DNA of 64,000 nucleotides from Acanthococcus lagerstroemiae (taxonomy: Eukaryota > Arthropoda > Insecta > Hemiptera > Eriococcidae): positions 5,990,321 through 6,054,320 of the forward strand of contig CM063109.1 of assembly GCA_031841125.1 (NCBI GenBank), read 5' to 3'. Numbering within the stretch: position 1 is the first letter of the stretch; each line of letters starts with the position of its first letter. Under the pieces are notes generated by a model, which saw only the letters and a list, made by a program, of their open reading frames with translations, made no database searches and was not told the DNA's origin. Positions 1 through 9,912 of the stretch are shown here, piece by piece. Both the position numbers and the translations under genes were made by a program.

Positions 1-1640
1 TAGGCGGATGTCCGGGCCCGGCTACTCCGGTCATCGAGGCCGGTGAAGACTGTCAGCTTTAATCGCTGTGCGTACTCTCCGCGGGAGTACACGGTGAATC
101 TCGCGGTTAGCGTGTCTGCCACCCTGGCTAGCCGATCTGGATGTGCGCTCTTACCCTTTTCAAGTCGACAGATTGCCCCGCGTGCATCGACTTTGGTCGG
201 CTACAGAGTTCGGAGTGAAATGTATATCTAAAATGAAACTGGAAGATTCTGAGCTGATGCCGGGACTTGCCGGCGAGTTACACGGCTCAGTTGTACGATC
301 GCTATCTCTGTACACCTGTACGGAGTATGGCCGAAACTGGCGCGGCGGTCATTTCGAAATTTCCCCGATTCTCGCAATATCGTCGCACCCCGTAATCAGA
401 AGTTTGTTTATCGTTAAGAAACGATCGCGGTCTTGAGGGCATGCATCTACACATCGCGGGCAGCTCGAACTCTCTCATACAGCATCATCGCATCGGTTTT
501 CTATTACTGTGGCCGTGCGTGCTCGTCTCCTCGATCACGACTTCGAGACGTAGGTTTATTCTTACTAAATTACGTTTAATTATTTTGAAAACGCGTTTCC
601 TCGACGGTGTTGTGTTCCGGATTTAAAAAGACATGCGGGTTTAACTTTACAGATGGCATTGCCGGTCCTATGGTACTATACTTTCGTATATAATATCCTG
701 TGCGCGCAACATACGGATGCTGCAGATGATGCGGTCGGCTCTCGGGCTCGCATAGTATTGGCAGCTGGCGCGTGCCACGCCGGGATCAACAGGTCTCACC
801 TGCCTCGAGGGCTCCTAGCGAAGGATTCACAGATCCACCTTCATAGTCGTTTTGTGTGTATATTCACTTCGTCCAATACAAATACTTACGAATTTCATTA
901 TAAAATACACGTACACACGCGAGGAGCACACAAAAGCGGCGCGTTTAAATCAGAAAATGTGTAGGTATAGGTGGAGAGGTGGGTACCATATACGAAAAAG
1001 AGTCGAACAGCAGCAACTGGTAGTAGAGTATTTAAAAATCATTTAACAGATGGCCTTCGTTTTTACCAGCGCATGTGCTTTCCGGAAAAAATATAGTATA
1101 TGGAACAATAGGAGGTTTGTTTTTAACTTCGTGTAGACATCGCAGGTAATCCCGATTCGATGCTTTCATTGATTCTCGACTCGTGGCACGTGATTTGTTT
1201 TCATGCTGCGATTGCCGCTTTTCCACGGCGAACAGTTGTCCAAAAATAGTGGAAAGCTGATGCACTTTTGGCCAGAAATGAGCAAAATCAAAAAGCGAAT
1301 AATTGAAAATCATGATTTTAAAATCATTCTAAAATCTTTCAAAAATCACGATTTTAAAATCAAGAAAACATCTCTCTATACATTTTTTTTTTTTAAATGA
1401 AAAATAAGGGCTTTGCGGCATAACCCCCGACATAATGCCCATATTCCACAGAAATAACGAAAATGCTAAGCCAAAGCTTGTCTTCGTATTTTGATGATAA
1501 ATATGTCATAAAAAGTTATAGTTTACATTATCAAAATAAACTGATGATGTTATTGCTATGCAAAGTTGGTGAGCTGTGGGCACGGTGTAGCCACGCAGTC
1601 GCCGTCATTTTGGGGAAATTCTTCGTGCACAGATCTAATA
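1..1640. other. Unassigned sequence, no gene recognised
   Basis: The first ~450 bases are richer in G+C and CpG than most of the window. Overlapping short reading frames are present, but none shows a recognisable domain, splice pattern or codon bias. Around 1316-1365 a short motif centred on ATTTTAAAATCA is repeated in tandem and is weakly palindromic. The rest is ordinary AT-rich sequence. A promoter or an upstream exon cannot be excluded from this window alone. Confidence 0.4.
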
Positions 1641-1654
1641 AAATGATGGTGACG

Positions 1655-2080
1655 TCATAAGGACTTGAGATCTCGGAGTTCATAATAACTGGTCTGCCCT
1701 ATTCATGGAGACGTTCTCTGTCTTTATGCTTGAAATCTTGAGACTATGATCTATGTCTTGAGATTTGAAATCTCAGAGTCTAAGATAGCTAGTTTGCTGG
1801 TCTGCCCTTGCAGTATTCATTAGGTAGGCAATCTGTCTGACGTTTTGTCCGTCTTTATGTCCTAAATCTTGAGAAAGACTATATCTCATGTCTTGAGATT
1901 TGAGGTCTACGAATCCAAGGTAGCTGGTCTGCCCCTTCAACTTTTCGAATTTTTAGGTAGGCAACCCGTCTGGGTTTTCCCCCGGTGGCGTAGGTAGAGG
2001 AGGTGGAAGAAGAGGATTGATCTTTATAGAGAGCGACTTAAGATCTTGGAGTTCGAGATATATCCGGTCTGCTTTCGCAT
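1655..2080. repeat. Tandem array, ~138-bp unit, about four diverged copies
   Basis: Units begin near 1661, 1756, 1892 and 2033. Each carries a CTTGAGAT-type segment, then a GGTCTGCCC-type segment, then TTAGGTAGGCAA with a CCCGTCTG-like end. The last two complete spacings are about 136 and 141 bases. The first and last units are truncated. The same family reappears inverted at about 57930-58140, where GGTTGCCTACC and AAGATCTCC-like segments recur. This is non-coding satellite-like DNA. Confidence 0.7.
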
Positions 2081-2264
2081 ATGTATGTCTTACTATTGGT
2101 GATTATGTCATGGTTTTGTCTTTTTTATGTATTACTACATCTAGACCGTGGGTGAGTTCAATAGAGAAACATTGGTATCTTGCTCTGTATCGCAGTACCC
2201 GTAAAAACAAATTCAGCGAGTGTTGTGTCCCAATGTGCATCGTTTTCAAGAAGATTCAATTCTT

Positions 2265-2405
2265 GGCAAGCTTCTCGATCAAGTTAACTTCATGGCCTGT
2301 ACTTCGCACATTTTTTCGTTTGATTATTATTTTCGTTCTCTTGTTCCTGAAGAACTTTGCAAAGTTTCATGGCGATCGGATGAACGGTGTAGTAATGCAT
2401 GAAAA
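2265..2405 (+). repeat. Dispersed repeat, copy 1 of a pair
   Basis: This segment is about 80% like 3868-4013. Shared landmarks are GGCAAGCTTCTCGATCA at the left, TTCATGGCCTGTA in the middle and TGTAGTAATGCATGA at the right. The two copies lie in the same orientation on either side of the hAT element at 2467-3175. Part of a 146-residue open frame (2017-2457) overlaps it, but the homology ignores that frame, so I do not call a gene. Confidence 0.65.
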
Positions 2406-2466
2406 CGAAGAACGTGAAGAAAGCACCGGACATCAACGCCCGTTTACTAAACGTTAATTAAAACGC

Positions 2467-3175
2467 GGGGCCGTATCTAGACGGTGGCGAGATGGGCGCC
2501 CGCCAAGGGCACAGCTACCGAGGAGGGAGGGGGCGCAAAATCGGGCATGAAAAATAATTTTTTTCTTTTAGATTAAGTAGTGCATTTTGTTAAAGACAAA
2601 AATTCCACGTTATTGAAATACCTGTTATTCCAGATTGTTAAAAGTTACTGTACGTAAGTGGTGTGTAATTATGTCTATGTGAACAGTCTAGTTGGCTAGT
2701 TACAAGTGACATTACATTCATCTCCGCCCCTCCTTTGCCTCCTTATAATTGAAAACAACACAAAATGTAACTTTAAACCCAATGGCAGATTTATGGGGAG
2801 GGGGGATCGGACACCCCCTTCGGGCCAACGAAGAAGAAAAAAACATTACGAATTTAGAGTTTTCTCCTGTTTTTGAGTATCTACAGCGCTCTACAGTCTA
2901 CAATGTTCATTTTGAAACGATTTAATCACATTATGAAACTTGTCTTTAGAAATTATTTAAAATGACATCCATCTCGGTTTTCTAGGAGGCGGAGGTGGAA
3001 AAAGTTTTATTTTCAAAACCCCCTCCTTCGAAAATTTCTGGATCCGCCACTGTTTAAACCTACAACTTTGCACCTTCATTTTGTAAAATTTCCTGGGTAG
3101 GACCCCCCCCCAGGTGTGGGGGCGCGCAAATTTCAAGTCCCACCAAGGGCGTGGCCATACCTAGATACGGCCCTG
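2467..3175. mobile_element. Non-autonomous hAT element (outer)
   Basis: Terminal inverted repeats (TIRs) match at 14 of 15 positions: CGGGGCCGTATCTAG on the left, and the complement of CTAGATACGGCCCTG on the right. The 8-bp flanks are TAAAAACG (2459-2466) and TTAAAACG (3176-3183), one mismatch. An 8-bp TSD with CAGGG-type ends is the hAT signature. There is no transposase frame, so it must have been moved in trans. A second hAT element is nested at 2780-3052, which makes the outer one older. Confidence 0.85.
2780..3052 (-). mobile_element. Nested hAT MITE, same family as 54513-54782
   Basis: The 273-bp element ends in CCGCCACTG and starts CAATGGCAGAT. It is flanked by a perfect 8-bp TSD, TTTAAACC, at 2772-2779 and 3053-3060. 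Its body matches the inverse of 54513-54782 almost end to end; shared landmarks include GGACACCCCCTTCGGGCC and CTACAATGTTCATTTTGAA. It sits inside the hAT element 2467-3175. It is non-coding. Confidence 0.92.
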
Positions 3176-3183
3176 TTAAAACG

Positions 3184-3867
3184 GGGAACTTTGAATTTGA
3201 ATTTTTCTGTTATTAATATAAATACAGACTACTGGTGACTGTGAGCTTCCGAAGGAATCTGCTAGAGTGGACACTTCTTTTGGGACGGTCAAGTGTAAAG
3301 ATCCTGTTTAAGAGGAGGAAATATTTTGATCCTAAAACATGCGATGCCAGACCTTGCCCATCAAGGACTTATATTTTAAAAAATCTGTATAAGCAGAGGA
3401 CACAGTAACTATTGCGCCCGTAACCTTAGTAACTGGTATGTAATCTAATCAGGTTCGTTCATACATCATGTTTTTTTTTTTTTTTGAGGTGATTGGTTGG
3501 GAGCGGGGATCAGAAAATCTTCAGCCGAAAATGCGTATGTTTTCGTATTTGTACTTTTCTTCAAACATGCTTTCAAAGAAAAAACCAAAATATGGAGGAA
3601 AAGTATTTTACCCCCCCCCCGGCTCCATATCTATGCCTCCGAGATATGGATTGACCATATTCTAAGTGCAATGTTGATGTTAAATGCAGGATTCTGCGTA
3701 CGAATGTTTAAATCTTAGTGTTTAGGCTTGTATTTAATGGTTATTTATTCTCTTAACCAGCCTTTCGTTTGGAGGGGGGGGGGGGTATAAATTTTACTCG
3801 AATGAATAATTGAAGTAACTATGATTATTGTAAATTATGAATTGAATTAACTGATATACACAACTTT
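3184..3867. other. Unassigned sequence with homopolymer runs
   Basis: No gene or repeat unit was recognised. A run of about 15 T lies near 3471-3485, a C run near 3611-3620 and a G run near 3774-3785. The open frames here are short and look random. Confidence 0.4.
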
Positions 3868-4013
3868 CTTGGCAAGCTTCTCGATCAGTTAACTTCATGG
3901 CCTGTATTTCTCACATCTTTTTGTTTAAATGATTATTATTTTCGCTCTCTTATTCCTGAAACACTTTTGAGAGTTTCATGACCATAGGATGAATAGTGTA
4001 GTAATGCATGAAG
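3868..4013 (+). repeat. Dispersed repeat, copy 2 of a pair
   Basis: Direct-orientation partner of 2265-2405, with the same order of landmarks and small insertions. The pair may be remnants of one longer unclassified element, or a local duplication. No coding potential is conserved between the copies. Confidence 0.65.
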
Positions 4014-4245
4014 GACAGACTTGACAGACATACTGCTTTGCTGCGCCCTGTGCGACTGCAGTCTGCAGCCGTGTTGTTAATAGAAATTTCCATGGAAATG
4101 TCAACCACTGAGGCACGGTTTTCGCTCATGTATACTCAGTAGTATGACGTCATATACTACAAGTATGTACTGACGCTTTCCCTACCAATTCTTCATCATC
4201 ATCGTTATCATTAGCTGTGGTAAGGACCAAGGTTGTAATTTTAGT

Positions 4246-4363
4246 AAGATTTCGGATTATCCGCCCTTGGTTAGGCGGATAACCAGGAAAGGCGGGCGGA
4301 TAAATTTGAAGGGGATAATCCGGAGGACGGATAAACCAATGGCGGACAATCGGGAGTCTACTG
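4246..4363. mobile_element. pogo/Tigger-like (Tc1/mariner) terminal fragment
   Basis: Read on the minus strand from 4363, the sequence begins CAGTAGACTCCCGATTGTCC. It then repeats GGATTATCC / GGTTATCCG motifs several times. That layout (CAGTNNAC, CGATTATCCG, then more ATCCG units) resembles Tigger/pogo termini. A TA dinucleotide, the expected target, follows at 4364-4365. The opposite terminus was not found, so this is a fragment or a solo end. The classification rests on recognising the terminal motif only. Confidence 0.5.
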
Positions 4364-4663
4364 TACTGGCAGTTTTTCGCTTTTTCGCGAAAACTAAGTG
4401 TCGGTATGGAAAAATACAAGTGTAGAAACTCCTTACAAAATTCTGCACAAAAACAGTAACTTACTTTTTTTTTCATATTTGCCCTAGAAACACTATTAAG
4501 TGAGTGTTCATTAATCCAGGTCTTATGCGTAATTTTCATAATTTTTTGATTTTTTGATTTTTTTTAAAATTCTGTTAGTTTTGATCCGTGTTCTGAGGTC
4601 TCTGATGTGATGCTTATTTCCTTTCGTGTTTACCATGACAACTTCTCCTAAGTGTGATCACTT

Positions 4664-4766
4664 GGTGGAGCCTATAATGACGCATGCCGAGTTGGTTTCC
4701 CCCACACGCTCCTCCGGTCTCGAAGACTACTCTTTCGAGTATCTCATCGGTCAGAGGGACTGATCG
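4664..4766 (-). mobile_element. SINE fragment sharing the CTTTCGAG core
   Basis: The order CGCATGCC, GAGTTGG, CTTTCGAGTATCTCATCGG, CAGAGGGA matches the left portions of the copies at 23142 and 34993. This short piece lacks the tRNA-like head. Strand is inferred from the 23142-23643 copy, whose tRNA-like promoter faces the minus strand. Confidence 0.5.
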
Positions 4767-5633
4767 AAGTATGGTATTCATAATTAGTTTCTCCAATTTA
4801 TTACGTATTGCTCGCGAGTGGTGCTCGGCGGAGGAGGGCAAGATACATTTCCGTCAGCTGTATCATTTTCTCGCGTGAATAAAAGAATTCACAAAAGTTT
4901 TGCTATCAGTACTGAAGTGCTCGATGAATAAATTGGAAGCGATTAATGCATCAATAATAAATAAATAATCGAAAATAATTATTTGAATAAAACTAATTGA
5001 AGAATTAATTAATTAGCTTATGGGAGAGAAAGAGTGCTAATTTACATGGGACTTTCTTTTGTGCTCTAGTACTGTCCTATCTTCACAAATTATTCGCCCC
5101 ATACGCCCCCCCCCCTTTATATACCATACATGCAAAGTTGTGTCATCTTGTGTTCTAACTTCAAAAAGGACTTTTAGAATGTATATTAACAGGAATAATG
5201 ATATCGATGTATCAAGGGCTACGATGTTTTCAAGGTCACTTGATTTAAATTAGACATTTATCCGGTTTCAGAATTAAAACTGGGATACCCAAGAGGACAC
5301 GGGGGTCAAAAAAATGATAAAATTCCATTTAAGAACATGATGAACGTTGACAGAAACTACGTATGTAATATGAAGAGTTAGGTACCAGACAAGCGGATTA
5401 TTTTTGTTCGCTCTGTAGCCGATAATTATACGACCTTTCTCTGCGATTTAGCACTTTTTCGAACAGGGTAAATTGATTTGTGAACCTCTGCCGCCCGCTT
5501 CGTTATTTATTTGCGTGCGTTTACATTTTCTTTCTCTATATATAAAAATTAAAAGCGTTTTTTCTACCTTTCTAACGACGTTTACATCTCCGCCCCTGCT
5601 GCAGTGCGACCGAAGGGGCGTGCGTGGAAACTG
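4767..5633. other. Unassigned AT-rich sequence
   Basis: There are AATAAATAAT-type stretches near 4925-4990 and a C run near 5106-5115. No gene or repeat partner was recognised. A CTCTATATATAAAAATT motif at about 5533 recurs, modified, at 11880 and 57911. Confidence 0.35.
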
Positions 5634-5790
5634 TATTTACGAGCGAGTGCGAGGGGGGCTGAGAAACGATTCTCTCACCGCATTGCCATTAATTAATGCG
5701 TGATCGAAAAGTGGAAGTTATTGATTTATTTTCACGATACCGCTGCTTGCACGAAAGGAATTCGGGCTTTGATGAGCGCTACCTCGATCC
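5634..5790 (+). repeat. Low-copy duplication, partner of 14722-14861
   Basis: Shared blocks in the same order are ATTTACGAGCG, GGCTGA-AAACGA, CTCACYGCATT, CCATTAATTRAT, AAGTKSAAGTTATTGATT and GAGCGC. It is CpG-containing and lies in overlapping short frames that are not conserved between the two copies. This could be an old transposon remnant or duplicated regulatory DNA. Confidence 0.55.
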
Positions 5791-6269
5791 TTATCGACGA
5801 ATACAACTCGAAAAGGCCGAATCTCGAGCCCAGGTTAAGACAGGCTCGTGGTTTACATTGCTTCGATACGGGGCCGTGCACATGTTTTCTACCGGGACGG
5901 GGTCTGAAGGCAGCAAAATTGCCGACTAAAATGTACAATACTAAAAATGCTGACTGCTCGAATTTGCCAAACGCCGACTTTTCAAACAACGTTGGAGGAG
6001 TCCCTAATTCCTATCAGTTCCTACAATCCTGCTTCTGTGGTAATATTCTGGAGGGTACACAGGGAAATTTCATAATTATTGTAAAAGAATTACAGTTCAA
6101 ATTTGATCGATAATAAACGGACCGGGGTTGGCAGCTGGGGGGGAGGGGGTCAGAGAGATCTGCCTCTCATTAGACTTTCAAAAAATGCACAATCTTTCTA
6201 AAAGTAATGATTCTCTCTTTCGAAAAAAATCTTCCGCATATTGTTTTGTCCTCTGGAAAAAAAGTCTGG
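5791..6269. other. Unassigned sequence
   Basis: Overlapping open frames of 77, 137 and 85 residues run through 5696-6113 in different phases. None has a recognisable motif and I do not call a gene. A G run lies near 6139-6149. Confidence 0.35.
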
Positions 6270-6735
6270 TGATGCTCAATACTACAGTAGAATTAGGTGT
6301 TTAAGAAGGTACCATTAGAAAACTTTGTTACTCATGTATAAATTTTTTTCACAAAGTTGTAGCGAATAACTCCCTTAACTATCACGTACAGGGTCGTATT
6401 TAAGGGAGGGGAGCTAGGGGCCATTGGCCCCTTGGTCTCCACCAACAAGTTGTAATGGGTAAAAAAGTCTAAGCCCGCTGTACACTATTCGCAAATAATG
6501 ACGAAAAAATTTATATTCGTATGAAGATAAGGCCCCCACTAGCTCTGGCCCCCTATAGTGAAGAACATTAATCCGGCCCTGATCACGTACTAGACGTTGC
6601 AATGAATTCTGGCGGAGCTCCCGCCCCAAAACGTGAAACAGTTTTCCAAAATTGAATTTTTGACGATAAATCGATGAATATTAATTTGAAAAATATTCCA
6701 ATTTCCTACTGAAAAATAGTGTACCGTTTTTTTTG
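6270..6735 (-). mobile_element. Partial Rep-A copy interrupted by a hAT MITE
   Basis: The blocks TTTTTGACGATAAATCGATGA, CTACTGAAAAATAGT and TTTTTTTCACAAAGTTGTAG correspond to 46090-46290 in the same direction, and to the inverse of 9245-9720. The hAT MITE at 6389-6581 splits it. Only one half of the Rep-A family is present, without the CRE-containing half. Confidence 0.55.
6389..6581. mobile_element. hAT MITE with perfect 8-bp TSD
   Basis: A 193-bp element starting CAGGGTCGTATTTAAG and ending ATTAATCCGGCCCTG, so the termini are imperfect inverted repeats. Flanks are ATCACGTA at 6381-6388 and ATCACGTA at 6582-6589. It is non-coding and pyrimidine/purine-rich, with several GGGCC-like blocks. 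The TIR start resembles those at 2467 and 55715. Confidence 0.9.
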
Positions 6736-7870
6736 TAACTGCCTCCAAAAGCCCTAAGTAGGTGTTCAGAATGAAGCTTTACTTTGCCATGTTGCCATGC
6801 ATGAATACAAACTTCTCTTTTCTAATGTTCCTCTCAACCCGAGCCCTGGAATCCACCCTTTCGAGCATTACTTCAGAGACGTCGGGGAGGCTGTTAGGGC
6901 TGCCTTAGCCCTCTTCTCGTCTTGCCGAAAACCCGGCCTGAGTCGAAATATAGCGAGTTGCTACGTGGGCTCGAACTCGGAACGTCCGGATTCCAAGACA
7001 AGCGCGCTAGCCACTCGGCCAACCAGACCCCATGAATACAAGCCTTACGGTGAGGGAAAGGGACACAGTTTGTCCAATGTTTTTTCGGCCTCCCCGACTT
7101 TAGCAGAAAGACGCAATGCAAACTACCCCGGAACCCGTTTTTCAACATCACCAGCTTTACCTATCCGTGAGATTTTTTTGAAACCATGCTTCGTAATTAG
7201 TATTTTTCTGTATTTTTTCGTTGTCAAAATGACTGCTGTAGTACAACTTTTAAAACTTTCATTAGAACGAATTATCGTACCGAGATTCAGTTGAGACAGT
7301 TTTGTGGTCATAGTGTTTGAATTTGATATTAATTTGACTGTAAATTCAAAATCGTGGTCCCAGGAAGGGGGCAGCCTCAAAATTTTATATATGCAATATG
7401 GATGTCATTTCATAGGTTTAAAAGGTCTTCGAACTCATTGCTGACAACAGTTTGTCCCTTATTGGGAAATTGTCGTACTTGGAGAGAATAGGGGGCTTCA
7501 ATTCAACGATACCAATAAATAAAATGTGGATATCGTTTTAACGGGTTCGTTGGTTGCTGAGCTCACTCTCGGATCCTCTTGTCTCTAATTTGAAATTCGT
7601 TGCACCTGGGGAAGAGAAGGTTTACAGGTCTTGGTGGTTGCTAAATTTATTTATGTTAACGATTTGATCCTAATTTGAAAATTATGCCACTTTAATTGGG
7701 GGAGGAGAGGGGGCTTAAACTTGGGGATATCGATAAATGTAGTATGAGTATCATTTTGTAGGTACCGATGGTCGTTGAACTCATTTCTGATAATTATTTG
7801 CCTTCAACTCACAAATTGTAGTATCTGGGGAAGGGTCTCTGGGTGAATGTCGAAGAAATTATAGATGACT
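6736..7870. repeat. Rep-E: ~0.9-kb dispersed repeat with internal ~140-bp subrepeats
   Basis: Paralogous to 28755-29580. Aligned landmarks are AATGAAGCTTTA, CGACTTTAGCA, a C-rich GGAACC block, TTGTCAAAATGACT, CAACTTTTAA and CATATGGATGT-like segments. From 7390 on, a subunit with YGAACTCATTTCTGA, TTTGTCCC and ATTTGAAAATT is repeated about three times. A SINE is inserted at 6811-7030; the 28.8-kb paralogue lacks it. No reading frame is shared by the copies. Confidence 0.6.
6811..7030 (-). mobile_element. tRNA-derived SINE (SINE1) with 11-bp TSD
   Basis: On the minus strand the element opens with a tRNA-like head. Its A box is TGGCCGAGTGG, and a B box equivalent to AGTTCGAGCCC lies about 43 nt further on. 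A body follows that ends in the CTTTCGAGCAT core and an A-rich tail (T-rich on the plus strand, near 6811-6825). CATGAATACAA flanks it at 6800-6810 and 7031-7041, as expected for LINE-mediated retroposition. Other copies lie at 31962 and 43651. It is a pol III-type non-coding element. Confidence 0.88.
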
Positions 7871-8592
7871 TGGAAGAGATTATTAGTGACCTAGAAGAAA
7901 CTGATGGTTTTACTGACGAGGATTGAGGTTTCAACTTCAATGGTAAGCCTTTCACGAAGAAATAAGAAGAAAGTTATGTCTACACATGATCCCCCCCCTA
8001 TTTTGACACAGGTCCATTCGGGGCGTTTCCGGGATAGGAGTGCGGTATCCTGGGGCCAATTTGGCCAGCGTGCATCGCCATGCGCCCCTCGATGTCTACA
8101 CCTCCCCAAATCACCAAGACCACAATTTTGAATTTTCATATCGAATTTTGTGACCTTGAAACCCTCCTAGTCAGAACCCGACTCGATTATTCATCCAAAT
8201 GGAAGTTTTAAAAATTGTACTAAAAAGTCATTTTGATACTGAAAAACACGGAGAAACTCAACTTTTGAAGTAGGAGGGAGGACAAAAGTTTCGGTGATGG
8301 ATAAATGGTGATGCAAAGAAACGGGTCCCGGGGTTGCATCTTTTTCTTTTCGTTGAAGTTAATAAGATCGAAATTTTAGAAACAAATTGTGTTTTGCCCT
8401 GTAAAGCCTATGTTTGTGCATGGTAAAGTAAAGCTTAATTATCAACCCTATTTCAGGCATTTAGGGGCAGTTGAAAAATAAAATGGACGAAAAAATGGGA
8501 GAAGATTAACTTGGATTCAGGAAAAAGGTAGAGGAACTGGGGAAGCAATTTTATGTTTGAGGCTTTTATCAGAAAAAATACTTTGTCCATAC
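7871..8592. other. Unassigned sequence
   Basis: No repeat partner or gene was recognised. A C run lies near 7991-7997. Short frames on both strands at 7891-8139 are mutual shadows without motifs. Confidence 0.35.
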
Positions 8593-8811
8593 CAGTGTTG
8601 CCAGAAATGAAAATTGAATTCTGCTCTTAGATGTCCCAAATTCTGCTACAGTTTTGTTATACGCATTTCTAAAACATTCTGCTAAAGTCCGTTCAAAATG
8701 AGTTTTTCAACGAGAATTTAAATGGTAAAATGAAATTTTTGGTGCTAAACATGAAAAATTCTGCTAGATTTCGCTATACCTAACAGCGAAAATACAGTTC
8801 TGGCAACACTG
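8593..8811. mobile_element. Short TIR element (CAGTGTTGCCAGAA ends)
   Basis: A 219-bp segment starting CAGTGTTGCCAGAA and ending TTCTGGCAACACTG, a perfect 14-bp TIR. The adjoining 8-mers are GTCCATAC and ATCTGCAC, which share only four positions, so a TSD is not supported. The TIR type and length suggest a hAT-like MITE. It directly abuts the end of the Rep-A copy at 8812, which may explain the missing TSD. Confidence 0.65.
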
Positions 8812-9131
8812 ATCTGCACTGCATGCGGATCCATCAGCACATGGATATGGATATGTTTTATGGTTACTAAACATGTTCCACGCATTTAGTTGATGCGGAA
8901 CAGGAACGAGTAAAAATATTTCCACTGGAACGAATTCGCGCACCCAATGGAAAACAATAGCGAATATCATGAAGTTCCTGGTGCGGATTCACGGGGGGGG
9001 GGGATTCCCCCAAAATGAAACACATAGAAAAATCTGTGGGGGAGGGAGGCAGCACAAAATTTCCTTCTGCCATTTCCCTCCCAAAAATGATCGTCTGGAT
9101 CGGCGCCTGCATGAAGCAACAATTGCCATGA

Positions 9132-9139
9132 TGACGTCA
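9132..9139. promoter_or_regulatory. CRE-like palindrome TGACGTCA in Rep-A
   Basis: Perfect match to the consensus cyclic-AMP response element bound by CREB/ATF bZIP factors. The same octamer sits at the homologous place in the Rep-A copies at 25127, 40124, 46432 and 50218. Binding is inferred from the motif only. Confidence 0.5.
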
Positions 9140-9369
9140 CGGTAGTAACATTCTTGGTGTTAGTCGTCCATTGTCGATGTCTTGTCGGTCGAAACATGAC
9201 GCACAATTCTGGTTGACGGTCAGCGATAAGACATATCCATGTCAAAAATTAAAAACTTTCCAGTGGGAAATCGGTTCGTTTGAAACACTTTTCAGTAAAA
9301 TTGAAAATCAAATTTTGTGACTGTTACGCACCCTGAAGTTGAAACAGGGATTCTTGGGGACTTTTATAC

Positions 9370-9658
9370 TGTAACGGAATTCGCACCGAAAAACGCACGA
9401 AAACACGTAAAAAGAACTTTTAATTCAACACACGCATACAGCGCACAAAAACAGTAGCTAGATCGCTTGAAAACGCACAATTTATCGCATGCAAAACTAG
9501 ACTATACGGCGTCGGCCAGCGGCCTTTATATATCTCGGCATTCTCGGCGTTATCGGTGAAACTCCTTATCGCTCTCGTTATCGAACTTCTTTCTGCTGCT
9601 TGAAACGTGTTGATCTTCCTTCGCTTATCTCGAATGTTCGGGAGCGTTCTTCGCCACA
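9370..9658 (-). mobile_element. Solo LTR (Gypsy-like) inside Rep-A
   Basis: On the minus strand the 289-bp unit starts TGTGGCGAAG and ends CCGTTACA (TG...CA). A TATA box, ATATATAAA, lies at 9525-9533, and a plausible start-site region lies ~30 bases downstream. ATAC flanks both sides (9366-9369 and 9659-9662), a 4-bp TSD as made by many Ty3/Gypsy integrases. There is no second LTR or internal region, so it is a recombination-derived solo LTR. The Rep-A copy at 46.1 kb provides the empty site. The open frame at 9420-9659 is simply LTR sequence. Confidence 0.85.
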
Positions 9659-9912
9659 ATACGTTATGTAGGGTTCAAATCTCAACAACTTGGTGAAAAG
9701 AAATCTTTAATGACAAATTTTTCAATTCTAGTTCTACTTTTTTGTTGTCAGCTCGACAGTCAAATGTCAGTTCAATATCAGTCTGAAAAAGATGCGATCA
9801 CGGATGGGTGTTTCTGTTCCACTATTTGCTTGCGTTGTCATAACTACCCCCTAAAAAATTAGCATTTGAAACGGTCAGCGATTTGCTGTCGACAATTTTC
9901 TTCCCTTTAAAA

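Larger units (their letters stand above)
8812..9912 (+). mobile_element. Rep-A dispersed repeat, fullest copy, split by a solo LTR
   Basis: This defines a family seen also at 25060, 40010, 45886 and 50060. Left landmarks are CTGCACTGCATGC, CATGGATATGGATATG and GGAACGAATTCGCGCACC. Then come GAATATCATGAAG, a CRE-like TGACGTCA at 9132-9139, GTGTTAGTCGTCCA and GACATATCCATGTC near 9230-9242. The right half (9243-9912) matches the inverse of 45886-46310. There is no protein frame. ATGGATATG near the left and its inverse at 9230 form an internal inverted repeat, so the first half may itself be a MITE. Confidence 0.7.

Noticed and set aside
2017..2457. 146-residue plus-strand open frame
   Set aside because: It spans the end of a tandem array and a dispersed repeat. 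The second repeat copy (3868-4013) does not keep the frame, and no domain is recognisable.
8593..8811. 8-bp TSD around the CAGTGTTGCCAGAA element
   Set aside because: The flanking 8-mers share only four positions, about what chance can give, so only the TIRs are claimed.
9420..9659. 79-residue minus-strand frame as a gene
   Set aside because: It is wholly inside the solo LTR and includes its TATA box.
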